From Anarhynchus alexandrinus (Eukaryota; Chordata; Aves; Charadriiformes; Charadriidae), in NCBI GenBank assembly GCA_008711295.1, contig VUYV01000045.1, forward strand, positions 1,998,842 to 2,062,841: DNA of 64,000 nucleotides, given 5' to 3'. Both the position numbers and the translations under genes were made by a program. Positions 12,210 through 23,279 of this stretch are shown here, in pieces. Under the pieces are notes generated by a model that ran no database searches, was not told the DNA's origin, and worked only from the letters and a program-made list of their open reading frames with translations. The stretch's first letter is position 1, and every line of letters starts with the position of its first letter.

Positions 12210-14800
12210 TGAATGGTTTTTAGAGAAACCTTAAGCAGAGAAGGCTGATTTTTATCTTGTAAACACCTGTGAGTAATTCCATGCTCCTTTGTGACTGTGA
12301 TTCAGTACCGCTCTTCCTCTTCTTGTTGCGGTCCCACTGGCATCGGTGCTGCGTGAATGGAAATGCTACTCACTGAGGATTTCCCAGGCACAGCTGCAGT
12401 AGCAAACTTGCACAGACCTTTCACGGATCTAAAGGACTGTACAAAGACAGAGTTCATCTGGCTCTATGGCATTTAAGTAGATATAAGTGGAAGGAGATTC
12501 AGTTTCAAGATTTTCTGTTGTTTATGTGGTGATTTTTACACTAAGATATGCTCTTCCACCTACTCAAAAGTAAGAAAGAGAAGCATCCTCTTTTTCTTAC
12601 ATAGCTGGGTTGAATAAGAAAAATGTGTACTGTTTTGCATGTATCATGTAGGTCTCATTTTGTCTGCAATATCTTATTCTCGCTGAGCACCACAGGCAAA
12701 AATGCAATGAAACTGTTACTAGAAAGTGAGTAAGAAAGAAGGGGCAATGACAGTGCCTCTAAAGAAAAGAGGTCTACGCCAGGCTTGCTCCTCTTAGGCA
12801 CACAGCGTTGGTGCTTCTTCAGGCCAAGCGCTGAGGTCAAGGTGGATTTTACACGTTAAAGATGCAGGCTTGGCAAGGAAGAGGGATGAGTTGCCACTAA
12901 TAGTGAGCAGAGAGGAGCTTTGGGTAGTCAGGCAGTGTAGCAGGTAGCAGGCTTCCCTGCCAAGATGGGGCAGAGCCAGACCTACAAGCAGGTCAAGCTA
13001 AGTTATGGCTCTTTGCTGTTGAGGCCACTTCTTTGGATGCTCCTTTGCCAAATAAACATGAATTTGTTTTGAAGAAGCTGTTTTCTGAGTCACTTTAATT
13101 AACTGCTGTCACAACAGAGATAAGGGTGTGTATGTGCCAAATCCAGTTAGGCCTGTCGAGTTAACCCCGCCAGTAAACAAGCAAGCTGAACCCTTGCGAT
13201 GTAATCTGAAAGTGGGAGCATGCATGATTCCCCCGAGAGGGACAAGGTAGCCAGACTCATCGGTCTCCCAAAGGGTGCATTAACAGGAGACAAAAATAGG
13301 TCACCTTTCTGGATGACCACAACTGCACTAGAGAAAAGAGGAGAGACCTCTTGCTGTATCCTTTATGCAGGAGAAGAAAAAAATGTTTCCTCTTCCTAAA
13401 GGGTGGGAAGTTGGAGAGAAGGCTATGTCTTCTCCTACCACCTGGAGAAGGAAGGCATGAAGAGGTGTTTCTGTCAATCTGTCACTCAGTTATTAAAATG
13501 GCAATCCATTGCCATTACATCATGGATTATTGTCCTAAAAAAGAAGCTTTTGCGGGTGTCAGCAACACAGGGAGCGTGAAGAAGAATCAGCATAGCATGA
13601 ACTAACACACTACGCAATGGGCAGGGTCAGGTGGCACAAGGAGGCAGGATGCCTCTGGCTGGCTCCACTGCTGCCACCTTTTAGAATTTGCTGGGCTTGC
13701 TTTGAAATAAAAAAAAGTCTTGCAAAGATGAAGTCAAGACTAACTATTCCAGAGAGCTGAGCACAGTTGTATGTACTACCACAGGGACAAGTCATGTTAT
13801 TCCTCTCTTCGCCTTATCCTGGTGCCTTCCTGTGTCCCATTAGTGACACATACTTGGGTTTTCCCAGGACCTGAGAACTGTGTACAGGATGGTTGGACCA
13901 TCGGAGCCATTTGAAGTATACGCAGATTATTTCTTCCAAGAAGTGGTACAAGAAGTGCCAAGACCTTTGCCATATCCATGGAGATCAGTGACATGCATGA
14001 ACGCTTGACATCTTTGCCAAAGAGGTTGATGCCCCACTTCAATATTTGCATTTACAGAATGGAGGCTCATGGTTTTCAGCCAGCTCTGTGCCTCTTAAAT
14101 TCTGTGAGGGCCTCACTGCTCGATCCCATGGAAAAGTTAGTCCCCTCATCTGGGACAGAAACTGCATGAAGCTTTTCAGTTGTGTAGGCAAAACTGAACT
14201 TTGCAACCCCAGGTGGGAGGGACCAAAGCTATGTTTATGGGGAGAGAAGAGGGGTGGGGAAAGTCACAGAAAACATAGGCAAACTAGAGGGAAACTAGGA
14301 AAAGGAAACTAGAGGAGATCCTCAGAAAGCCAGGATTGCTGCTCCTGCTGTCGCAGAAGGTTTGGAGGGGCTGGAGGGGGGGTTAGCCATTTTGGCATTA
14401 TTGCTTCCCTACACCCCCTGATGTTTTGCCTGGACAGTGGCAGTGCCAGCCTGGCTTTCAGGGCTCTGTGCCAGGCACAGTACCCCAGCAGTCTGCAAAT
14501 GCAGCTGCCTCGCTTGCCTTTGCCTCAAACCAGCCTGATCCCCTTTTACACCAGCACCTGCCAGCATACTCCTTGCTGCTGACTTTTCTTTTTTTTTTCT
14601 TAAGAAAAATGTGATTCTCCTATAATGACTACATTTCGGAAGCTGGGGCTTTTAGAAGAAGCTGATAGCAGGACATTTACAACAAAGCCTAGTGGGTTGG
14701 CAATTTCACTTAAACCATAGACTTAATCCTATGCAGATGGTTCCTAGTGGGCCCAACAAGAGATTTTCTTTGATCCGGCTTTTGGGAAGGGTTAAAACTT
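12210..14800. other. Intergenic, no gene seen
   Basis: Slightly higher GC around 13.1-14.6 kb, with short open frames on both strands but no phase-consistent exon chain. No recognised repeat. Confidence 0.5.
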
Positions 14801-14804
14801 TCTG

Positions 14805-15085
14805 TTTGCAAAATGACATTAATTATAAATGTTGATTAGTGCTGTTAATTGTCACTGAACTGCCATATGTAACTATATCCAAACATCAGTCTCTAATTGT
14901 CCAACCCCATGCTTCTGCAAATTTGTGTTGTTTTGCTAATTGAGCTTTGTCTTTATTCAGCTGAAACTTGTTGTGACTGGAACTGTTACTCTGTGGTTGT
15001 ACGGAAGCCAAAATATGGAGGCTTGATTCCAGCTGGGAACTATAATTGATATTATTATCTACAATGCAAATAATTATAACTCAGT
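14805..15085. promoter_or_regulatory. Candidate conserved regulatory element, POU/homeodomain words
   Basis: The block is dense in ATTA/TAAT words (ATTAATTATAAATG, GTTAATTGTC, CTAATTG) and contains ATGCAAATAATTA at 15064-15076, an octamer joined to a homeodomain site. That arrangement is the known kind of target for POU-class factors. There is no open frame, repeat or CpG cluster. Conservation cannot be tested here, so the enhancer role is inferred only from motif content and the desert setting. Confidence 0.35.
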
Positions 15086-15089
15086 GTAC

Positions 15090-16055
15090 TTCCTCTTCAG
15101 TAGGTTTTTCTTGGCAGGACGATTTGACCCTTACTGTTGAATTATTCATTTTCTCCCCACTTAAAATATATGGCCCATTTCTTTATTCCACTAACACACC
15201 AGTCTATTCAAGAGCTTAGCCAAATAAGGCCCAGTTCATGTACATTTTGAACCTGTATGAAGCTCCTCTCCTCCTTATCGGGACCTGCATAATATCAAAA
15301 AAACGCCTCTCTGTCAAATTTCGTAAACAGATAGCAAACGAGGTATTAACAAATCAGTTAATTATATGAAGATTGCAAATTGGGTATAATTTGCCAGTGA
15401 ACCTACTGTAATCTGGATGCAAACAAACTGTAAGTGAAGTACAAACAAGTAATAAACCTACTTGCTAGGTATAAACAAACTTGAGGTGAACAGACTACAA
15501 ATTAGGCAAAAAAGAGAAACACACACTGGTTACAGGCTGAGTACCAGCAGTAAAACGATATGCTCGCCTACGCGTTCGCCAGAGCATTTGCCTCAGCAGT
15601 TCTCCACCACCACCAGCAGAGTTCAGAAACTGGGTTGCAGACTGCTCCTTCAGGGTGAGCTTCATTCTTTCCAGTACAGAGACAGCATTGCTGCATCTGT
15701 ACGGAGACAGGCTCTTAGTCTTTGGGAAGGGAAATGTTCTCAAGAAAAATGGAAATTGAGAGTGCTCCAAAACTTTATTCTCTAAGCAACACTGGCTTCA
15801 TCAAAACCAGCAAAATTTGCTGAAAAGTAACCTGAAAAGTAACTGAAAAGTAATAGGTTTTCTATTAATTGACATTATCTTCTCAGGTAGTGTCACTTGG
15901 TAGAAGCTGGTCTCTCCACAGGGTGGGAGGTGACCTCCAAACAGTATTGCAAATGCCTTTAAAATGGACTTCCTGCTTCCAGGGGCTGAGTTTTATATGT
16001 AGGAATCTGTCTGAATGCATTAGCCTGCAATTTTATTTCCAGTGAAATAGAGATT
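15090..16055. other. Intergenic, one weak exon-like segment
   Basis: A plus-strand open segment at 15462-15785 contains a good donor-like site (CAGG|GTGAGC near 15652), but the upstream acceptor is poor and the frame has an equally long minus-strand shadow. I do not call it a gene. Confidence 0.45.
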
Positions 16056-16059
16056 AACT

Positions 16060-16245
16060 TCTATAATGCGAACAGGTTGCCCAGAGAGGTGGTAGATGTG
16101 CCATCCCTGGAAACATTCAAGGTCAGGTTGGACGGGGCTCTGAACAACCTGATCTAGTTGAAGATGTCCCTGCTTATTGCAGGGGAGCTGGACTATATGA
16201 CCTTTAAAAGTCCCTTCCAACCCAATCTGTTCTATGATTCTGTGT
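16060..16245 (+). mobile_element. CR1 LINE fragment, 3' end, plus orientation
   Basis: The segment reads AGGTTGCCCAGAGAGGTGG, then TCAAGGTCAGGTTGGA, CAACCTGATCTAGT and CCCTTCCAACCCAATCTGTT, and ends in TCTATGATTCTGTG. These are the last part of the reverse-transcriptase frame, the 3' UTR and the terminal ATTCTATG-type repeats of avian CR1. Like most CR1 copies it is truncated at its 5' end. Confidence 0.93.
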
Positions 16246-16249
16246 TCTT

Positions 16250-18540
16250 AGATTGCCTATAGACAGACTGTGAAAGGAGAAGAAGGGCCCCTGTTCCACT
16301 ACATGAAGGATATTTTGCTGGATCTTTTTTTTCCAGTTGCTAAATCATATAGCTAAACTATATTTATATTATAGCACATAATATAGTACATTATATGACT
16401 TTATATTACATTCATATATTAACAGATAAAATGTATCTCTAACTCTTCACAGAGACGCCGCCTCTCTTTTAGCCATAGGGATACTACATGATTGAAAATT
16501 AATTGGGCTGCCGCACTAATGAAAGTAGGAAACAGGGGGACGGTGTCCTGCCTTCCTGCAGCTGAGGCAGCATGTGGAGAGCAGGTCAGTGAATGTCCCT
16601 ACCATCAGCCCACAGCAAAGGCTGAGGGGAAATTTGACAGAGTATCCTTAGTCCTCTCCTGACTGCAAGTCCCTCACATTCCAGAGAGCCCGGTCCCGAT
16701 TCTCTGGTCTCACAGACTCTGTCTCCTGCTTCTCATGTCCCAGCTTGCCCAAGAGATCAAATATCCCCATTGCTCTTTCTTCAGAACCTCTGAGTATTTC
16801 CCAAGCTGAATATCCAGCCCTCCCACACCTTTTTCTCAATGTTCCACCCGTACACAACATCACCATCCCCAAAACTCTTTGCTCCTCTTAACTCCCTTCT
16901 CCAACCCACCCAACCCTAAGCTCACTATGGACCCCACACATCCTGTTTCAGGCCCCCATTCTCCATGCTGTCCTAATGCCCTCCAACTTTTCAGTTCTTC
17001 AACTCCTGCTTCAGGTCTGTTTTTTCTCTGACCTGCTGTCCTCGATCCTGCCTCAAAGCACCTCCCATTCGCAACTCCTCCCCCACACACCCTGGGGTGT
17101 TCCTATTGCTCTCAATCCCTACGTCCTTCTGTCCTGTTGTAAGGCTCCCAGTTGGAGCATCTATATCTCCCGTGCGTGGATGAGGTGTTCATCTTCAACC
17201 TGTTATATTACCCCTAGCCATCAACATTTGCCTCCTACCTCCTATCTACCCGAGAACAACCTGGTACTCCCAAACTTGCTTCACCTGGCTGGCAAGAAAT
17301 AAATAAGTAGAAGGTAGGGACTCAAATATTAATTATTTACCCCAATGGGACATAAAGGATAGAAAAGGAGGATCTGTCTGATAAAAAATGGTTATATGGT
17401 ACCCACAGGAACATGGGGATAGTGTCTCACTTCACCACATATAGCCTGCGTGTTGAAGAGCAAAGTAGGGCCCCTTGAGGCATATGCTTCAGGGAAAGAA
17501 AACAGCTGAGGAAAATAGCTTCTGGTTATGTACCAGTATGTACTAGCTTCTACTATGCTGGCAAGTCAGAACCTACACTCAGCTTTGTTTGGGCAATACC
17601 AGATCTGACAGGAGCAGCATCTGGGCAAGGGTTTGCTTCTGCATTTCTTGATACATTAAGACATCCTTTTCCTTGAAAGCTGTCTCTTGTGATGGTCAGC
17701 AGGACATAAATGCAAGGCAAGAAAGGGAAAGGCTCTGGGGACTTTTGTCCCTCTGCCTTTCCATTCATTAGAGCAGCACCTTCCTTGAGCCCTTTTGCTT
17801 TCACAGGAGAGCCCAAAGAAGTAATGCTCAAGTTACCCTTTTGTGGCTGACCTTGAGGTTTCCATTTGCAGGTTTCCCTCTTTTCTTGGCCAGAACGGTT
17901 TTCCTCATTCCTTTTTCTTCATAAACTGATCCGCTCTGCCAAGTGCTGGACGTTTGGCGGGCAATGAAAGTTGAGGTCCCTGAAAACAGCACACCCGGAA
18001 TGACTTCCTGAGAGCTTTGCAAAGACAAAGATGTTGCTGACATTACTGAGCTGGTGGTAAACATCACCTATGCATACTGCAAATTTCTCATCAAGCTAGA
18101 GCTTTTACACTCATAACTTCAAAGAAAAAGAGGCAATTAGCTTTGCAGAGTGCTTTCAGTGCCACATGCTATTCCAAACATATGCACACCCAGTTAGGTT
18201 TTAAGTCTTATTGGATCATTAAGCCCAGCTATTAGAGTATCTAATACCACTGGCTATGCAAGAGAAAGGAATTGTTATTGTTGTTAGAATATTTCTCCTG
18301 CAAAGACACAGGCTGGATCTCTTCTTCTGCAGCAGTGTAAGTGCTGATCAGGCCTGCAGCTGTGGCAGAAAGCAATAGGCAAGCATTTCGGCCGTTAGCA
18401 GGCAAGACCCAGGTTCAGAAGGTCTTAATGGGAAGCATCGAGAAAGTGAATAAATGCACATCCTCAATTTCCACATCTAAATTCTCTCACATGAAATCCC
18501 TTAGCTCTCCCACAGATCCACCATCATTGCTGCCAATCTT
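16250..18540. other. Intergenic, no gene seen
   Basis: AT-rich at first, then a C/T-rich stretch at about 16.63-17.3 kb where frames on both strands run open because of composition. There is no splice chain and no recognised repeat family. Confidence 0.5.
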
Positions 18541-18600
18541 TAGTTAATTAATCTTTTAAAATTAATCTTTTGAAATTAATCATTTCAATGATTAATGAGG
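18541..18600. promoter_or_regulatory. Cluster of ATTA homeodomain-type words
   Basis: A 15-17 bp unit (AATTAATCTTTT) is repeated imperfectly about three times, followed by ATGATTAATGAGG, giving at least four TTAAT/ATTAA cores within 60 bp. This is the density seen in some homeodomain-bound enhancers, but AT-rich tandem duplication alone could also produce it. Confidence 0.3.
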
Positions 18601-19685
18601 TGATGACTCTACTGAAAAAATGCCAAAGGACCTGGAACTGGCAGGATGTTTTAAAGCCAATTTTTAAAATTTACTAGAGCTTACTGGACAGGAAGAAACA
18701 GTCCAAAGACAAAGTAACTTAGAGAAACCCAACACGTATACCCATAGGGAATGTAATGCTCCATCTCGGTCTCATTTCATCTTACTCTTGAATAATTGTT
18801 TTGAGAATGAGGAAAAGGCATTAAAAGTTTAGGGATGGTTTGAGATACCACAACACTAACAGACACAGGGACTGAACTGTCTTGAATACAAATGCTATGC
18901 TTCCCTTGTAATAATCTTACTCAGTCTGTGTTTGAGCACCATTAGACCATGAAGATTTCATATCCTTCATGCCCACAGCAATCTGCATTAACAACCTAAG
19001 AACACATTTCATCCAGTTGTACAGAGACACTAAAAAAACTGCACAAGGGAAACACTTCAAGCAAATTGAAAAATAGTTTGGGGTGAGAACAGCCTAACCC
19101 CGAGGAATGAGAGCCAGGAACAAGAAGCACTTTCTCTTACAAGGGTATTATCTGGAAAGGCAGAAGCAGAAAGCGTTCTTCCGCTAGTAATCATTTCAGC
19201 TCTAGTCTTTCAACCTTGACCGCAGAAGAAAGGGCAATGAGAGAAAAATCAAGCCAATCTATTTCTCCATCAGTAAATGACTTACTCATTAATGTTATCA
19301 TAGAAATACCTGAGATTGTTTACAAAGCTCCAGCGCTACAGATTAGAGTTTTTAAAAACCAGGTTCCATTTTCTAAAAGAAGCACAGCTTGGTGGCATTT
19401 GGACAACATTTTCAAGATTAGGTGTCTGATGGTAAGCACTGTATACCAGGGGCCTGATTTTCAAAGTTGCTGATTGTCACACAAATCTCACCTATGTCTG
19501 TAGTTTGCTGTGCCTCTTGCAATTCCTGGAAATGGAACTGCTTATCTGTATACATCACCATTGAATGTGTGTCTCTGACCCAAGGCACGTGACTCTGAAG
19601 GATTTTTTCCTCATGACTTCATACCTGAAAAATCCAAGGATGGGAAACAGGTGTACCTTTCTCCTCCATGGGTATGTTTATTCCC
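18601..19685. other. Intergenic, no gene seen
   Basis: No supported exon, repeat or CpG cluster. Confidence 0.55.
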
Positions 19686-19689
19686 TGTC

Positions 19690-19778
19690 ATGGAATCATA
19701 GAATGGTTTAGGTTGGAAGGGACCTTAAAGATTGTCTAGTTGCAACCCCCCTGTCCTTGCTAGTTTGCTCCCCAAGCT
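19690..19778 (-). mobile_element. CR1 LINE fragment, 3' end, minus orientation
   Basis: It starts with GGAATCATAGAATGG and continues with TTTAGGTTGGAAGGGACC, the reverse complement of the avian CR1 3' terminus. The match fades within about 90 bp, so only the extreme 3' end remains. Confidence 0.9.
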
Positions 19779-19779
19779 T

Positions 19780-20793
19780 ATTGAAAATGCACCTGCAGTT
19801 CTGTGGTTAGTGAAATATAAAGAAGGTGCCACAAACCTTCTAAGGACTCTGGCCATCCAAACACATGCCACGTGACTGCTTGAATACAATGTAGTTAACA
19901 ATGGAAGATATTAGCTGCAACTCTCAGACTTTGAGTAGCTGGTCTTCAGAGCTCCTGAACTCCATAAGCCATTTAAATGAGCACCAAAACATTTCCTTTA
20001 CAGCTACTGTATATAGAAGAACTCCAGGCATTCATTGTATACATGCAACAACTGTGATCTCCTGTATCCATAGTATCATCTCTGTTGTATACTACATTTG
20101 TGCAACTGCTCATAAAGCTTCATTCAGTTCAAAGGTTTTCCTTTATGACTGGATTCTGGTTTTCTTGAGTGTTCATAGTATATACTTATGATAACATGTA
20201 TCTCTCTCTGCATCTTTTCAGCCCCTTGACCTATTGCATTGTGTTCACCATGATATCAATAACCAGCACTACTTCAGGTTGTTTTAGTCTTCCTTTCATA
20301 TGTTTTTCACAGCCTATCTTACCAGAGTGGCTCAAGGAAGCCAGTATCTCCCAGGGAGTACAGCCAGGCCATGCAGACAAGTGGGTTTAGGGGAGTCACT
20401 CTGCACGAACTCTTAAATTGACTGCAGATAGTAGTTTCATACTGTAATGATGATTAACACATGGCTGCTTGTGTCTCGAAACAAGCACAGCAATGCCTGC
20501 GAGCAGTATGGTCTACTAGCATCCACTTTCACTATTCTCATACAGAAAAGCAGGGCTTGGTTGCTCAGAAACATCTGTTGCAAAACACTCTTGGGACTTC
20601 ATGACACAGAACATGTCACTAAGTTAATATGAATTAAAATGACAGACTTAGAAAACATGCATAAAGTACATTTCTCAGTCAAATAAGTATTTTCTTAACT
20701 AAACAGTTAACAATTAAGAAGGTCTTCATGAGACAGCTACCCTATAAACACTTTTCCTCTCCTTGGGATTCCAATATTTTTCAACACTGAATA
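19780..20793. other. Intergenic, no gene seen
   Basis: AT-rich sequence. Plus-strand open frames at 19901-20191 and 20169-20390 overlap and lack acceptable splice sites. Nothing recognised. Confidence 0.5.
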
Positions 20794-20795
20794 CT

Positions 20796-20893
20796 GAAGA
20801 GAAGAGAAGAGAAGAGAAGAGAAGAGAAGAGAAGAGAAGAGAAGAGAAGAGAAGAGAAGAGAAGAGAAGAGAAGAGAAGAGAAGAGAAGAGAA
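20796..20893. repeat. (GAAGA)n pentanucleotide microsatellite, about 20 copies
   Basis: A nearly uninterrupted pentanucleotide array of about 98 bp. It abuts a CR1-like 3' end in minus orientation, in the position where the short terminal repeats of CR1 lie. The array therefore probably grew from those repeats by slippage. The lack of interruptions suggests recent expansion and likely length polymorphism. Confidence 0.92.
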
Positions 20894-20950
20894 CGGACTA
20901 TTTCAGTTGGAAGGGATCTACAACGACTGTCTAGTCCAACTGAGATGATA
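20894..20950 (-). mobile_element. CR1-like 3' terminal fragment, minus orientation
   Basis: The sequence TATTTCAGTTGGAAGGGATC followed by CTAGTCCAACTGA matches the reverse complement of the CR1 3' UTR end. Only about 55 bp is recognisable, directly joined to the pentanucleotide array. Confidence 0.8.
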
Positions 20951-21187
20951 TTAAGGCTTCTATAACTGGTTAGAACTTGTGTGGAGCATTGTGTCTTATT
21001 TATGTGCATGTGGATTTTTTTGTAAAGAAACAGATCCAGTCGAGGGAAGTTCAGTGCTGTTACAGTGGCGTAAGAGACTAGCTCAAAATTAATAAACACT
21101 TTGAAAAGATAAAATGATGCAAGTACAAAGCACTCTGTAAACATCTTTTAATCCTCAGATGTTCCTGTGCCAGATTCCCCTCCCAGC

Positions 21188-21268
21188 TTTATAAACCAGG
21201 CTGTCCAAGGCCACACAACAAGTCAATAGCTGAGCCAAGATAGACTTCTAATGCTTAAATTCTAGTTC
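21188..21268 (-). mobile_element. MIR-like SINE remnant, minus orientation
   Basis: The order CCAAGGCCACACAACAAGTC, then AGCTGAGCCAAGAT, then a polypyrimidine-flanked end mirrors the MIR antisense text (aaggtcacacagctagtaagtggcagagctgggat). It is strongly diverged, as expected for an ancient element. Confidence 0.5.
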
Positions 21269-21269
21269 T

Positions 21270-22615
21270 CAAACCCCAATGTTTCTCTCCCTTTTTATAC
21301 TTCACCTCTCTTTCCACACTGTGTCAAATCCCTCCTTTTGACACCTATGCCTTGGAAGTCCAGTCCTGGGCTGCTGAGCAGCTTTGCAGAACCCAGAGCT
21401 TTACAGTTTTGCAGTCTCCATAGTTCAAAGTAACTTTGTTGCCAGCAGACATCAGATGTTAGTTTCTATTGCCATATCCCATACTGGCATCTGAATTCAT
21501 ACAAATTCTATACCCTTAGCAACAATTTTATTTTGTTCATAGACTTGCTGGGAGACAAGCAATGGTAGGAAAAACAGACTCCCAAGAACACAAGTAAGCA
21601 GTAAAACTAATAAAACTGCCAGACGGGCAACTACAGCATTTCCTAGGTTGGAGAGAGGTCTAGGTTCGCAGTCATGCTGTTATCTTTAAAGACAAAGTGA
21701 CTTGATTGTTTGTGTTCCTTCATCATAGCAACAGCTTCCTTTCCTCCCAGCCCAGCAATGGCATCTCCCATCCTCTCTGTCTGTAAAACACATCCCTGCC
21801 TCTAGCGTTCTGCTAGTGAAGAATTCTACTTTCCTGATTGATTGCCAGCCAAGACTGCTCAGATGCAAGTGAGGGTGATTCAAGCTTTTGCATGAACAGT
21901 CTTAAGTTCCTGCATACCTGAAACTGAGCCAGATTCCTGCAGTAGCACTGCTCACTAGTGCTAGCTACCATCTCTAGAACCCAAACAGCATTTGAACAAA
22001 TCTCTCTTGAAAGAATGTCAGTGTTGAGACACATCATTCATCCAAATAGGAGTGAACAATCTCCAACTTTGAGCTTTTGGTAACAGATAATAAGGCCACA
22101 CACTTCTTGTCTGTATTTATAATGCAGACTTTTTGTTTAATATACTTTGTCCTACTCCATGTATCAATGGCACATATTTTGAGAAATGAAAAGCATTAAC
22201 ATGTTGCCTTTTGATGAAGTAGCTGGTTGTTTTATTAAATCATCTGTCTAGTTTTAGTTTAGCCTGTATATCAAAGATTCCTTTAATTCTAACCACAGAA
22301 GCACATAAATAATGATGATGATTGCTTTTGTTACACTTAGAGGGGATCACAAGCTCTATCAGGTCCCTAGCATATTTGCTGCATTTCCTTCCTCCACCAT
22401 TCTTTTCCCTTTTTCCCTCAAAGTCTCTATATAAAGTACACTTATTGCAGATGTCATATAGCCAGAGGGAAAACTGTTTGCACTCCTTGCATGGTCCCAA
22501 CCTAGAAAAAACTTTTCAACATGTGCCTATCCTATAGGCATGAGTAGGACATGTTTTCTAGAGGAAGCTTTTGTACAGGGCAGAGAACCCACCATGCTTG
22601 GTGCGATCATGGTTG
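21270..22615. other. Intergenic, no gene seen
   Basis: Short overlapping open frames only. No repeat recognised and no CpG cluster. Confidence 0.5.
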
Positions 22616-22621
22616 CACAAG

Positions 22622-23272
22622 CACGGAATCACGGAATCACGGAATTTTTAGAGTTGGAAGGGACCTCTAAAGATCATCTAGTCCAACTCCCCTGCCAAAG
22701 CAGGATTGCCTAGAGCACATTACTCAGGACTGCATCCAGGCAGGTCTTGAAAATCTCCAGAGAAGGGGACTCCACAACATGCCTGGGCAGCCTGTGCCAC
22801 TGCTCTGTCACACTAACCCTAAAGAAGTTTTTCCGTGTATTTGGAACGGAACTTCCTATGTTCCAACTTGTGCCCATTGCCCCTCGTCCTGTCACTGGGA
22901 ACCACTGAAAAGAGTCTGGCTCCATCCTCCTTCAACCCACCCTTTAGATACTTGTATGCCATAATAAGGTCTCCCCTCAGCCTTCTCTTCTCCAGGCTAA
23001 AGAGTCCCGGCTCTCTCAGCGTTTCCTCATAAGGGAGATGCTCCAATCCCTCAATCATCTTAGTTGCCCTACGCTGGACTCTCTCCAGCAGTTCCCTGTC
23101 CCTCTTGAACTGGGGACCCCAAAACTGGACACAGTATTCCAGTTGTGGCCTCACCAGTGCAGAGTAGAGGGGGAGAATGACCTCCCTCGACCTACTGGCC
23201 ACACTCTTCCCTATGCAGCCCAGGATTCCATTGGCCTTTTTGGTGACAAGGGCACATTGCTGGGTCATGGAT
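22622..23272 (-). mobile_element. CR1 LINE fragment with end of ORF2, minus orientation
   Basis: The 3' terminus (CACGGAATCACGGAATTTTT, then GAGTTGGAAGGGACC) is at the low coordinate. Read on the minus strand the element encodes the C-terminal part of the CR1 reverse transcriptase. Recognisable motifs in order are the [65 protein letters not shown] and AYKYLKG blocks. The frame runs from about 23272 to 22819. A shift then moves it to a second frame (about 22830-22710) that holds the WHRLP and VESPSLEIFK block. It lacks the catalytic FADD region and everything 5' of it. It is the longest CR1 copy in the window. Confidence 0.95.
22710..23272 (-). pseudogene. CR1 reverse-transcriptase C-terminus, truncated and frameshifted
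   Basis: This is the coding part of the CR1 copy above. It is a fragment of the ORF2 polyprotein (endonuclease plus reverse transcriptase) that mobilises CR1 through its 3' end. Only the part C-terminal to the palm remains, with no upstream start codon of its own and one frameshift near 22825. It cannot be functional. The long open stretch reflects a fairly young copy and not selection. Confidence 0.9.
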
Positions 23273-23279
23273 AAAATGT

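Noticed and set aside
15462..15785. 107-codon plus-strand frame with a donor-like CAGG|GTGAGC
   Set aside because: Poor upstream acceptor and an equally long minus-strand frame. No partner exon.
20737..21144. 135-codon minus-strand frame and a matching plus-strand frame over the GAAGA array
   Set aside because: The period-5 repeat has no stops in several frames. The peptide is a repeat translation and not a protein.
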